DNA from: Amycolatopsis thermophila
GTDB lineage: Bacteria > Actinomycetota > Actinomycetes > Mycobacteriales > Pseudonocardiaceae
Length of the DNA stretch: 64,000 nt
Direction of reading: 5' to 3'
Assembly: GCF_030814215.1 (NCBI RefSeq)
Contig: NZ_JAUSUT010000001.1
Location: 6,572,001 to 6,636,000 of the forward strand
In this document: positions 23,395-32,013 of the stretch, piece by piece
Position numbering within the stretch: the first letter of the stretch is position 1
Layout: every line of letters begins with the position of its first letter
Made by a program: the position numbers and the translations under genes
The notes under the pieces: generated by a model
What the model saw: the letters and a program-made list of their open reading frames with translations, nothing else
What the model was told of the DNA's origin: nothing
Database searches by the model: none

Positions 23395-23690
23395 ACGTCG
23401 ATTCCGTCAGGACCTCTCAGCCGGACTGCCCAAGCCGGGTCACCGCGAACGCGACGTAGATGGGTGGAAGCTTGCCCGTCGCGGATCTTGACACTCCCCG
23501 GGCCGATGAAGATTCCCGGATACACCACGTCCAAGGCCAGTTCTGTGATCTCCCAGGTCACCAGGCCTTCGCGGCCAGGGAGATCACCATCTCGTCCACC
23601 TCGGTGATCCGCCCCCGCTGCCGCTTGATCACGATCTTCGGCTCGACGCTGACATCCCCGTCCACCCTCGGGCGTCGATTCCACCAGCCG
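23395..23690 (-). mobile_element. IS256-family transposase remnant
   Basis: Minus-strand fragments read VEPKIVIKRQRGRITEVDE followed by MVISLAAKA, then in another frame LVTWEITELALDVVYPGIFI and VKIRDGQ. These match the IS256/mutator transposase segments FxPxIVxKRQRRLTGVDE, GLTTGEIxAHLAEVY and VYPVIFIDAIxVKIRDGQ. There are frameshifts and internal deletions, and the first catalytic Asp position (FIDA) reads FIGP. Neither the complete protein nor terminal repeats can be found, so this is a dead fragment. Confidence 0.65.
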
Positions 23691-23832
23691 GTTGGTCACA
23701 GGCCCCAAGACAGCCCTGCCCCGAGTGCGAGCTTGGAGGACGTTGCCGAACCCGAACATGAAGGTGAGACCGACGACGATGCCCACTTCGGTGCGCTGCC
23801 GTCCGTGGGTGTCTCGGCTGCGATGCCGCGTT

Positions 23833-24200
23833 TCACCGAGGAGTGTGGCGGGAGTAGGCGTCCATGACCACGGCGCAGTACAGCTTGCCGTGGCGGGTCG
23901 GCTGATCGGTGATATCCGTCAGCCACAGGAAGTCAGGAGCGTCGACGCTGAACTGCCGGTTGACCAGGTCCTCGGCGGTCGGCCCACCGACCAGGTTCTT
24001 CCGACGTCTACGCCGGGAGACATCCTGCAGTCCCGCCTCGCGCATCAACCGCGCGACGCGCTTGTGATTGACCTGCTCACCGTATCCCAGCACCAACTCG
24101 GCACGCACCCGTGGCCAGCCGTATGTGCCACGGGAGTCCTCGCGAATCTGTCCGATCCCCAAGCACTCGGAGGTCACTGCGACCGGGATCGCACGGGCGC
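23833..24200 (-). mobile_element. IS3-family transposase OrfB fragment
   Basis: The minus strand encodes SRGTYGWPRVRAEL, VNHKRVARLMREAGL, DLVNRQFSVDAPDFLWLTDI and GKLYCAVVMDAYSR. These are the central part of an IS3 OrfB integrase, including the first catalytic Asp (WLTDIT). The N-terminal HTH region is missing, and the chain breaks off just after DAYSR, before the remaining D and E residues. It cannot be active. Confidence 0.75.
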
Positions 24201-24202
24201 AC

Positions 24203-24475
24203 GTTCTCCCGCGCGAAGTACACCGCCGCGCGTTTGAGGATCCCCACTTCCAACTCCAGCTGCCGGGTGCGTTTCCGCAACTCCGCAAGCTCACGCCGCT
24301 CGAGGGTCGTCAACCGCGGTCCGTCCGGCCGCTCGTCAGCACCAGCCGCGGCCACCCGGTTCCGCAAACAGCTCACGCTGATCCCCAAATCCTTCGCCGG
24401 CAACGCGATCCGCGTCTCCCGACGCCGTGCCAGTTCCACCGCGCGCTGCCGAAACTCCGGCGGACGTGCAGGCAT
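24203..24475 (-). mobile_element. IS3-family OrfA-like gene (remnant)
   Basis: From ATG 24475 the minus strand encodes PPEFRQRAVELARRRE, an HTH (KDLGISVSCLRNRV) and a leucine-zipper-like segment ending LEVGILKRAAVYFAREN. This is a complete OrfA core of an IS3 element. The frame then runs on past the usual end into the truncated OrfB. With OrfB broken the element is defective. Confidence 0.75.
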
Positions 24476-24529
24476 GATCCCATCAACTCTCCCACCAGAC
24501 CCGAGGTGTCCGGACGACCGGGGGCCAAC

Positions 24530-24735
24530 CTCAGATACAGGTGGTGACGTCGAGGAGAGTTTGTGGATGTCGTCGCGGCATTCCCAGCCGATGCGCACGC
24601 GTTGCCTCACGTCGTACCACGTGATCGTGCGCCCGACCAGCCACCTGTACTCGCCCGGAGCGGATCCAGGTTGGCCGCGGCGCGCGATGCGGGGGCGGAT
24701 CCGTTCGGCCCCCGCACCTTCTTGCGGTACTCCCG
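24530..24735 (-). mobile_element. IS5-family transposase C-terminal fragment
   Basis: The minus-strand segment IRPRIARRG, then YRWLVGRTITWYDVRQRVRI and WECRDDIHKL, matches the end of IS5-type transposases (RPRIARRGxxxxxxLGRxRWVVERTxSWLxxFRRLRxRWERRDDIHxAFLxL). The catalytic Glu of VVERT is Gly here, and the end after DDIH is lost. It is a third, unrelated IS remnant in this stretch. Confidence 0.6.
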
Positions 24736-25128
24736 CCCGCCCACCGGTTCTCAGCAGCGAAAACAACTTCAGAAATCAACCGATCACCATTGGGCGCGGC
24801 CTGGATGGGAGCATCTCAGCGTGATGTCGATGCCCCGGCGGCGCAAGTCAGTAGGCCAGGATCCCCGCTTCGATGCCGCGTACCCGGTCACCGCACCCGC
24901 TCATCGTCCGCGGACCGAACCCGACGATGCCCGTCCGGCGATCGCGCGGTCGACCGGGCTCGGACCCGGCCCGGTCGACCGCGAACGTCAACGCGGCCGG
25001 GTCACTCCCGTCCGCCCCGGCGGTCACGACGTGACGGCTCTTCGGGCATCGCCATCGGGTAGCCGGACGGCGTGGCGGTGACGTGGCCGTGCGCGGTCCC
25101 GGCGGCGCAGCGCCCCAGGACGGGTTGG
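24736..25128. other. Unassigned region between IS remnants and hydantoinase operon
   Basis: I see no gene with recognisable homology here. A short minus-strand open frame (24848-25132) has no known motif and is rich in Pro and Arg, as expected of antisense or random GC-rich sequence. The end of the hyuB transcript must lie here, but no strong hairpin stands out. Confidence 0.35.
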
Positions 25129-27057
25129 TCATCGCCGCGCGGCCCGCGCCTTCTCCGTGGCGGCCTCGTCGAGCACGAGTCCCTCCGGATCGGCGTGCGG
25201 GTCGCCGGTGATCACGACCCCGAAGTCCCGCTTGGCGGCGGCGAGCGTGACGTACTCGTCGCGGACGTCGCGCAGTACCCGCTGCGGGTCGCGCTCGAGC
25301 GGGTCGCCCCAGCCGCCGCCCCCGTTGGTCACGTACCGCCAGGTCGCACCGGCCTCGGTGGCCCAGCCCGGGTCCCGGCCGTAGTAGAAGAACTCGCCGT
25401 CCACCCGCGGGGCCCGCGTCACGGGATCCAGGGTGCCCGCGACCGCGACCGCCGCGGCGTAGCCGGAGTCGTCCGTGGGCAGCAGGGTCTCCGGCCCGCT
25501 CGTCGGAGCGCCGTCCCGGCCGAAGACCCAGACTCCGCCGAGCGCACCGTCACCTCCTCCGCGCACACCGACGCCGCTCGCGTGGCGGAACCGCAGCGGG
25601 ATCGTCTGGTGCTCACCCGGCCGCGTGTAGAGGACGTCTTTCGCGACCGCGGCGCCGCCGCGGTGCGCGCCCGGCCCGGCAGTGTCGGGCAGGAACTCGC
25701 GCCGCATGATCCGCAGCGGGAAGTCGGCTTCCAGGGACTCGCTCGAGGGCGACATGAGGTTGAAGATGTAACTGCACGAGAACCCGTCGCCGTCGCCCGC
25801 ACTGGACCCGCCTCGCGGTCCGTGCTCGCCGCCGGCCATCGCGGAGCACATCCACGGCGCACCGTCGGGGCCCACGCCGTAAGCGTTGTGCACGTAGGCC
25901 GCGCCGAAGTCGCCGCCGAGGGCGGCTTCGCCGAGGACCGAGCCCAACGCTTCGCACAGGACCGTGTTGATGAGTGCGGAAACCTCGTAGTAGCAGAAGA
26001 CCGCCCCGTCCGGAGGCAGCGCGCTGACCATCGAGCCGGGCGGGATCACGAGGTCGATGTCACGGAACGTGCCGGAGGTGAACTCGCTTTCGGGCGACAG
26101 CAGCATCTTCAGGCCCACGCCGACGGCGGTCTTGGCGTCGAGCGCGCCGGCGTTGATGCAGGTGCGAGCCTGCCGGGACGAGCCGCTGAAGTCGGCTTCC
26201 AGCCGCTCCCCCCGCTTGCGCAGCGTGAGGGCGACCGTGTACTCCTCGCTGTCGTCGACGCCATCGGCGTCCAGGGAACCGCTCGCGGAGTAATCACCGT
26301 CGGGCATCGAGGCGAACGCCTGCCGCATGCTCTCGGCGGAGGCGTCGCAGGCGTAGCGGAGGCTGCCCAGGTACGCCTCGATGCCGTAGCGCTCGATGAT
26401 CTCCTGGATGAGCTCTTCGCCGAGCGCGCAGCAGCTCTGCATCGTGTGGAAGTCCGGCAGCATCAGCTCGGCCATCCGCACGTTGTCGAAGATCAGCGAG
26501 AACGTCTCCCGCACCGGTTCGCCGGCGTGGTAGAGCAGCCGCGGGCTGATCGAAATGCCGTCCTCGTAGATGTTGTGCTTGGCGGCGGAGAACCCGCCCG
26601 GGGCGATGCCGCCGACGTCGAGCTGGTGCGCCCGCAACGCGATGAAACCGGCGATCTTCCCGTCGTGGAACACCGGCCGGATGAAGCAGACGTCGTTGTA
26701 GTGATTGCCCATCCGGTAGACGTCGTTGCAGATCAGCAGATCGCCGGGCACCAGGTTCTCGGGCCCGAACTCCTCGACGGCGACCCGCACGCCGGCGGAC
26801 ATGGTGCCGAGGAAGATGGACAACCCGTTGGTCACCGCGCTCATCGCGTAGTCCTGCTCGGGCGGCGCGCAGACGCAGGCCGCGAAGTCGTAGCACAGCG
26901 CGATGATCGGCGAGAAGGCCCGGTGCAGCAGGCCGGTGGTGACGTGCTGCGCCGAGTACCGGAGCCGGTTGGCCAGCACCGAAGCGGTGAACCGATCGCA
27001 GTCGTAGCGCTCGAGGAACTGCTCGTCGGTCAGGTCCCGCAGCAATGTCGTGCTCAT
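25129..27057 (-). CDS. Hydantoinase/acetone-carboxylase-type subunit B
   Basis: The 642-residue protein belongs to the HyuB family, the partner subunit of ATP-dependent hydantoinases, oxoprolinases and acetone/acetophenone carboxylases. Family features are YSAQHVTTGLLHRAFSPI, LVPGDLLICNDVYRMGNHYND, HQLDVGGIAPGGF, ADFSGSS and the Gly-rich C-terminal NGGGGWGDPLERDP. It ends an eight-gene operon; its ATG overlaps the HyuA stop by four bases. With HyuA it probably couples ATP hydrolysis to amide hydrolysis or ketone carboxylation. Sequence alone does not decide which. Confidence 0.88.
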   Translation of the reverse strand: MSTTLLRDLTDEQFLERYDCDRFTASVLANRLRYSAQHVTTGLLHRAFSPIIALCYDFAACVCAPPEQDYAMSAVTNGLSIFLGTMSAGVRVAVEEFGPENLVPGDLLICNDVYRMGNHYNDVCFIRPVFHDGKIAGFIALRAHQLDVGGIAPGGFSAAKHNIYEDGISISPRLLYHAGEPVRETFSLIFDNVRMAELMLPDFHTMQSCCALGEELIQEIIERYGIEAYLGSLRYACDASAESMRQAFASMPDGDYSASGSLDADGVDDSEEYTVALTLRKRGERLEADFSGSSRQARTCINAGALDAKTAVGVGLKMLLSPESEFTSGTFRDIDLVIPPGSMVSALPPDGAVFCYYEVSALINTVLCEALGSVLGEAALGGDFGAAYVHNAYGVGPDGAPWMCSAMAGGEHGPRGGSSAGDGDGFSCSYIFNLMSPSSESLEADFPLRIMRREFLPDTAGPGAHRGGAAVAKDVLYTRPGEHQTIPLRFRHASGVGVRGGGDGALGGVWVFGRDGAPTSGPETLLPTDDSGYAAAVAVAGTLDPVTRAPRVDGEFFYYGRDPGWATEAGATWRYVTNGGGGWGDPLERDPQRVLRDVRDEYVTLAAAKRDFGVVITGDPHADPEGLVLDEAATEKARAARR

Positions 27058-29114
27058 TTTCCTGCTCCTTCGACGCGGGTGATGACGATCTCGCCGATCC
27101 GGCCGACGGTCGCGATCAGGCCGGGCGGCACGAACGTGGTCGACATCGGCTCCCGGATCACCGCCGGGCCCTCGATGACGTCGCCGCGCATCAGGCTGTC
27201 GCGCTCGTACTCGCCGGCTGTCAGGTCGGTCTCTTCCAGGTATCGGATGGTGATCGTCCCGGCCGGCCGGACGGACTCCCCGGCCGGCCGCGCCGGCGGC
27301 TCCGGGTACTCGACCTTCGGCGTGGGCACGACCGCGGTGAGCCGGTAGGTGACGCCCTGCACCGGCATACCCTCGAAGCGGTTGCCGGAGCGCTGTTCGT
27401 AGCCGTCGTGGAAGTTGGCGATCATCGTCTCGACGGCTTCGGGGGTGATCTTGCCGTTCGGCACCTCGACGAACGGGGTCTCCCAGACCTGCCCCATGAG
27501 CTGGCCGTCGAACGAGCGGGTGAACGTGACGCGCTCGGCGTCCGCGCCCAGCGAGCGCCTCATCGCCTCCTCCATGCCCGCGTACACGGCGTCGATCTCG
27601 TCGGCGGCCTCCGGCGTGAGGACCGTGTACGCGGTGCGGCTGTCGGCGTACACCTGGTCGGCGCTGACCAGGCCCAGCGCCGAGAACAGCCCGGGGTGCG
27701 GCGGCACGATCACGCTCTTGACGTGCATCTGCTCCAGCAGTCCCGGCAGCATCATCGGCCCGGCCGCGCCGTAGGCGACCATCGCGTGGTCACGCGGGTC
27801 GACGCCGTTCTTGACCAGCACGTCGACGATGCCCTCGGCGACGTTGTTCAGCGCCATCCGGTAGGCGAACCGGACGCGTTCGGCCAGGGTCGCCTGGGTG
27901 TCGAGCTTCTCGAAGGCGGCCCGGGCGAGGTCCGGGTCGAGCCGTGACCGCCCGGCGGCGAACCGGTCCGGATCGAGGATCCCCAGCATCAGGAACGTGT
28001 CGGTGGTGGTGGGTTGCTCGCCGCCGCGGCCGTAGCACGCCGGCCCGGGGTCGGCGCCCGCGCTCTCCGGGCCGACCTTCACCTCGCCGGTCGGGGTGAT
28101 GCTGACGATGCTGCCGCCGCCGGCCCCCACGCTCACGATCTCGTTCGAGAGCGTGTTCACGATCAGATCGTGCTCCAGCTCGAACGTCGTGTTGACGAAC
28201 GGCTTGCCGCCGGTGACGACGCTGATGTCGCTGGAGGTGCCGCCGATGTCGGTGCAGATCAGGTTCGGCTCGCCGATCAGCTCGCCCAGGTGCGCACACG
28301 CGACCGTCCCCGCGGCGGGGCCGGAGAAGACGATGCGGGACGGCCGCTCCATCGCGACGTCGACCGGGGCGAGCATGGCGGCGCAGTCGGCGAAGTTCAG
28401 GTCCCCGGTGAACCCGAGGCCGGTCAGCCCGGCGGCCAGTTCCCGCGTGTAGGGGCCGTAGATGCGCTTCATCAGCACGTCGACGACGGTCGTCGAAGCC
28501 CGCGGGTATTCGCGGGCCAGCGGCGAGACCTCGCTCGAGATCGAGCACGCGACGTCGCCGATCTCCTCGGCGACCAGCTCCCGCAGGCGCCGCTCGTGGC
28601 TTCCATCCACATAGGAATTGAGCAGGCAGATCGCGACGCCCTCGACCCCGCAGCGGGCCAGGATCCGCAGCTCTTCGCGGGCCTGCCGCTCGTCGAGCGG
28701 GATCACCACCGACCCGTCGGCGCCGAGGCGCTCGCGGATGCCGCGGCGCAGGTAGCGCGGTACCACCGGGGCGGTCACGTCGCCGAAGCTGCGGTGCCAG
28801 CGGGGATCGGTGTTGGCCTCGGCCGGCCGCCACGCCCGCGCCATGTCCAGCATGTCGCGGTGGCCTTCGGTCGTCAGGAACGCGATCTTGGGCAGCCGCC
28901 GGGTGATGATCGCGTTGAGGCCGTGCGTGCTGGCGTGGTTGAACGCGGCCGCGGCGGCGACGTCCACTTCGGACGCTCCCTCCAGAACCGCCTTGTAGCT
29001 CTCGGTGACGTTGGTGGCCACCTTGACGGTCTCGATCCGGCCGTCGGCGATCGAGACGATGTCGGTGAACGTGCCGCCGACGTCGACGCCGATCATCCCC
29101 TTGCGCTCAGCCAT
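27054..29114 (-). CDS. Hydantoinase/acetone-carboxylase-type subunit A (ATPase)
   Basis: This 686-residue ASKHA-fold ATPase begins with MIGVDVGGTFTDIV, the phosphate-binding loop of the HyuA family, and has CTDIGGTSSDISVV (second phosphate loop), GAGGGSIV, GPACYGRGGEQPTTTD and AYGAAGPMMLPGL. The family phosphorylates an enolate or amide oxygen before hydrolysis or carboxylation. I start at ATG 29114 (GAGG eight bases before), which overlaps the zinc-ribbon stop by eight bases; GTG 29123 is the alternative. The order zinc ribbon, HyuA, HyuB with an acyl-CoA ligase in front resembles carboxylase operons. Confidence 0.88.
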   Translation of the reverse strand: MAERKGMIGVDVGGTFTDIVSIADGRIETVKVATNVTESYKAVLEGASEVDVAAAAAFNHASTHGLNAIITRRLPKIAFLTTEGHRDMLDMARAWRPAEANTDPRWHRSFGDVTAPVVPRYLRRGIRERLGADGSVVIPLDERQAREELRILARCGVEGVAICLLNSYVDGSHERRLRELVAEEIGDVACSISSEVSPLAREYPRASTTVVDVLMKRIYGPYTRELAAGLTGLGFTGDLNFADCAAMLAPVDVAMERPSRIVFSGPAAGTVACAHLGELIGEPNLICTDIGGTSSDISVVTGGKPFVNTTFELEHDLIVNTLSNEIVSVGAGGGSIVSITPTGEVKVGPESAGADPGPACYGRGGEQPTTTDTFLMLGILDPDRFAAGRSRLDPDLARAAFEKLDTQATLAERVRFAYRMALNNVAEGIVDVLVKNGVDPRDHAMVAYGAAGPMMLPGLLEQMHVKSVIVPPHPGLFSALGLVSADQVYADSRTAYTVLTPEAADEIDAVYAGMEEAMRRSLGADAERVTFTRSFDGQLMGQVWETPFVEVPNGKITPEAVETMIANFHDGYEQRSGNRFEGMPVQGVTYRLTAVVPTPKVEYPEPPARPAGESVRPAGTITIRYLEETDLTAGEYERDSLMRGDVIEGPAVIREPMSTTFVPPGLIATVGRIGEIVITRVEGAGK

Positions 29115-29349
29115 GTCCGCCACCTCGGATCCGGTCCGCCAGCAGTTCGATCGGGCCCAGCTTCGGCCCGGGCGTGCGCCGCACGTCGGTCAGGCACTCC
29201 GCGCACTTGACGACGTCGAACCAGCCGGCCTCCGACAGCACCGGGTAGGCCTGCAGCTTGCGCGCGCCGCAGCCCGGGCACGTGCCCTCGACGCTCTCCC
29301 GGTTCACCGACAACGTCGGTTCGGCCGGGCGTGGATTGGTGATCGCCAT
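29107..29349 (-). CDS. Small zinc-ribbon protein associated with HyuA/HyuB
   Basis: The 80-residue protein has two CxxC pairs, C24/C27 (CPGCGARK) and C49/C52 (KCAECL). A homologue with the same spacing (22 residues between pairs, CPSCG and KCQDCF) sits beside the second HyuA/HyuB pair at 49611-49871. Its conserved association and overlap with hyuA suggest a third, small metal-binding subunit of the complex. Acetone and acetophenone carboxylases also contain small extra subunits, but homology to those is not established here. Confidence 0.75.
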   Translation of the reverse strand: MAITNPRPAEPTLSVNRESVEGTCPGCGARKLQAYPVLSEAGWFDVVKCAECLTDVRRTPGPKLGPIELLADRIRGGGHG

Positions 29350-29379
29350 TGATCTCTCCTCACTGGATCCGTTTCGGTA

Positions 29380-31128
29380 CTAGGCCGGATCGGCCGGGCT
29401 CAGGGCCCGGACGGCCGACGCGTCCGCGCCGAGCAGACGCTGTGCCATCGGCACGAGCTTGAACTTCTGGACCTTCCCGGTCGGGGTCTGCGGCACGGCG
29501 CCGGTGTCGAGCACGAAGACGTGCCGGGGCACCTTGAACCGGGCCAGCGCCGACCGGCAGGCTTCGAGGAGCTGCCCCGGATCGGGCGTGGCGCCCGGCT
29601 CCGGGACGACGAACGCGCACCCGGCCTCGCCCCAGCGGTCGTCCGGCACGCCGACGACGAAGGCCTGGCTGACACCGGGGCGGGTGGTCAGGAAGTCCTC
29701 GACCTCCTTGGGCATCACGAGTTCGCCGCCGCTTTTGAACACGTCCTTCGACCGGCCCGTGATGACGAGGGAACCGTCGTCGAGGACCCGGCCGAGGTCG
29801 CCGGAGTACAGCCAGCCGTCCCGGAGCGTGGCCTCGGTCGCGTCGGGGCGGTTCCAGTACCCCAGCATGGTCGTCGGCCCGCGCGACACGAGCTCACCGG
29901 TTTCCCCGGGCCGGACGGGTTCGTGGGTGACGGGGTCCAGGATCCGGTACTCCGCGACCGTCCCGGCGGCCCCGGCGGCGGCCCCGCCCAGCTTGGGCCG
30001 GCCGACGGTGGACGCGGTCACTTCGAGGGGGTCGTCCGGCTGCGTCATCACCGTCGCCCCGGCGACCTCGGTCATCCCGTACGCGGTGGTGAGCTCGCGG
30101 ACCCCGAGGTCGTCGCGGATCCGCTGCCACAGCCACGTCGGCGCGACCGCCGCGGCCGAGAGCATCCTGGTCAGCGAGGAGAGGTCGACGTTGGTGCGGT
30201 CGGGATGCTCGACGAGCGCGACGCTCATCGTCGGGACCGCGAGCACGTCGTTGACCCGGTGCCGCTCGATCGCGCGCAGGTACTCCCCCGCGTCGAAGCG
30301 GGGCTGCGGCAGCATCGCCCCGCCGACGAAGGTCGTCGACTGGACCCCGTGCTCGTAGCCGAACATGTGGTAGCAGGGCAAGGCGAACACGACCCGGTTG
30401 CCGTCCGGGAGGGCCCGGCAGAACGCCGAGCCGTATTCCTGGCGCAGCAGCGCGTCGTGGCTCAGCTGCACGCCCTTGGGCTCACCGGTCGTCCCGGAGG
30501 TGTACATGATGTCCGACATCTGCTCCGGGCTTCGCCGGCCGCCCGGCGCCGCACCCGGGTTCTGCTCACCGATCCGCGCCAGCTCCGGGACGTCGGCCAC
30601 GCACTCCCGGCCCTCGCCCCGCCCTTCGGCGTCGAAGGTGATGACGCGCTCCAGGTCGCCGAACCCGATCGACCCGGTCCCTGACCAGCCGGGCGCCAGC
30701 TCGTCCAGCATCGCCAGGTAATCCAGGTCGCGGTAGGACGTCATCGTGATCAGCACGCGGGCGCAGGACTGGCGGAGCACGAACCCGAGCTCGTGGGTGC
30801 GGTACAGGTAGTTCAGCGGCACGGCGACCGCCCCTGCCCGGGAGATCGCCAGCTTCAGCGGCGCGTACTCGGGGTAGTTCGCCATCAGCACGGCCACGTG
30901 GTCCCCGGGCCGCACGCCCAGCGCGGCCAGCCCATCGGCGAACCGGTGGGCTTGGCGCAGCACGTCGTCGTAGGTGAGCACGCGGTCGCCGGCGATGACG
31001 TACGGCCGTGGCCCGAAGCGGGCCGCGGCGTGCTCGAAGTGCTCGTCGAGCGTCCGCGGGCGCCAGGGTGCGAACTCCCGCTCCAGATCCGCCCGCCGCT
31101 CGGCGATCGACGGCCCGTCCGCGGTCAC
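29380..31128 (-). CDS. AMP-forming acyl-CoA ligase
   Basis: The 582-residue ANL-superfamily ligase has the P-loop motif MYTSGTTGEPKG, YGMTEVAG, WLYSGDLGRVLDDG, GRSKDVFKSGGELVMPKEVE and the C-terminal catalytic lysine region TPTGKVQKFKL. It activates a carboxylic acid as AMP ester and then CoA thioester. The GTG start (31128) overlaps the SDR stop by four bases. Lying between an SDR and the HyuA/HyuB genes, it could activate the product of carboxylation, as benzoylacetate-CoA ligase does in anaerobic ethylbenzene degradation; this is inference. Confidence 0.88.
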   Translation of the reverse strand: MTADGPSIAERRADLEREFAPWRPRTLDEHFEHAAARFGPRPYVIAGDRVLTYDDVLRQAHRFADGLAALGVRPGDHVAVLMANYPEYAPLKLAISRAGAVAVPLNYLYRTHELGFVLRQSCARVLITMTSYRDLDYLAMLDELAPGWSGTGSIGFGDLERVITFDAEGRGEGRECVADVPELARIGEQNPGAAPGGRRSPEQMSDIMYTSGTTGEPKGVQLSHDALLRQEYGSAFCRALPDGNRVVFALPCYHMFGYEHGVQSTTFVGGAMLPQPRFDAGEYLRAIERHRVNDVLAVPTMSVALVEHPDRTNVDLSSLTRMLSAAAVAPTWLWQRIRDDLGVRELTTAYGMTEVAGATVMTQPDDPLEVTASTVGRPKLGGAAAGAAGTVAEYRILDPVTHEPVRPGETGELVSRGPTTMLGYWNRPDATEATLRDGWLYSGDLGRVLDDGSLVITGRSKDVFKSGGELVMPKEVEDFLTTRPGVSQAFVVGVPDDRWGEAGCAFVVPEPGATPDPGQLLEACRSALARFKVPRHVFVLDTGAVPQTPTGKVQKFKLVPMAQRLLGADASAVRALSPADPA

Positions 31129-31991
31129 CGGGTGCCGCCCGCGACATCCACCGTGCGGTGCACGGTCGACTTCACCCCGGTGCTGCCCCGGTTGACGCCG
31201 ACCAGGCCACGCAGCGCGGGGTTGTTGTTGACCAGGTTCCCCAGCTGCGGCCCGGCGGCGATCATGCCGCCGTCGACCGTGACGATCTCGCCGGTGATGA
31301 ACCGCGCGTCGTCGCTGGCCAGGAACGACACGACCGCGGCGACGTGGTCCGGCTCGCCCGCGTAGGGCAGGGGTTGCACGGTGCCGAGCACCGGCTCGAG
31401 ATCCTCGGCGGTCAGGCCGATCAGGGGTGTGGTGATGATGCCCGGGGCGACCGCGTTGACCCGGATCCGGTCCGGCGCGTATTCGAGCGCGGCGATCCGG
31501 GTGAGGTGCTGGACCCCGGCCTTCGCCACCGAGTAGGCCTGCACCCCGGCTCCGGCCGCGAAGGCGCCCACCGAGCCGAAGTTGACGATCGCGCCGCCGG
31601 TGCCCTGGGCGCGCATGACCCGGCCGGCGTGCTTGATCCCGAGGAACACGCTGCGCAGCACGACGTCGAACGTGTAGTCCCAGTCATCGGCCTCGATCTC
31701 GGTCAGCGGGCCGAACGCCCCACCGACCCCGGCGGCGTTGACCAGCACGTCGAGCCGGCCGTAGGTCTCGACCGTCTCGCGGATCGCGGCCTCGAACCGC
31801 GCTTCGTCGCTGACGTCGGTGTGCACGAACCGGACCCGGTCGCCCGCGTCCAGCTCCGCGATCGTCCGCTCGGCGACCTCGCGGTTGAGATCCGCGATGA
31901 CCACGCTGAACCCGCGCCCGAGGAACCGGGCCACCGACGCGCGGCCCATGCCGCTCGCCCCACCGGTCACCAGTGCCACTTCGTTGCCCAT
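31125..31991 (-). CDS. Short-chain dehydrogenase/reductase
   Basis: The 288-residue Rossmann-fold oxidoreductase has the cofactor loop TGGASGMG, ADLN after beta-2 (favouring NAD), NAAGVGG, the catalytic Ser near NFGSVGAF and YSVAK (Tyr and Lys). It ends with the usual TGEIVTVDGG and has a C-terminal extension of about 35 residues. It probably interconverts a secondary alcohol and a ketone. Between ALDH and acyl-CoA ligase genes it may supply a ketone or keto acid to the pathway. Confidence 0.87.
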   Translation of the reverse strand: MGNEVALVTGGASGMGRASVARFLGRGFSVVIADLNREVAERTIAELDAGDRVRFVHTDVSDEARFEAAIRETVETYGRLDVLVNAAGVGGAFGPLTEIEADDWDYTFDVVLRSVFLGIKHAGRVMRAQGTGGAIVNFGSVGAFAAGAGVQAYSVAKAGVQHLTRIAALEYAPDRIRVNAVAPGIITTPLIGLTAEDLEPVLGTVQPLPYAGEPDHVAAVVSFLASDDARFITGEIVTVDGGMIAAGPQLGNLVNNNPALRGLVGVNRGSTGVKSTVHRTVDVAGGTR

Positions 31992-32013
31992 GTCTCGTCC
32001 GTTTCCGGTGCTG

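Noticed and set aside
24848..25132. Minus-strand frame of 94 codons downstream of hyuB.
   Set aside because: It has no recognisable motif, its composition is random-like, and it lies next to IS debris.
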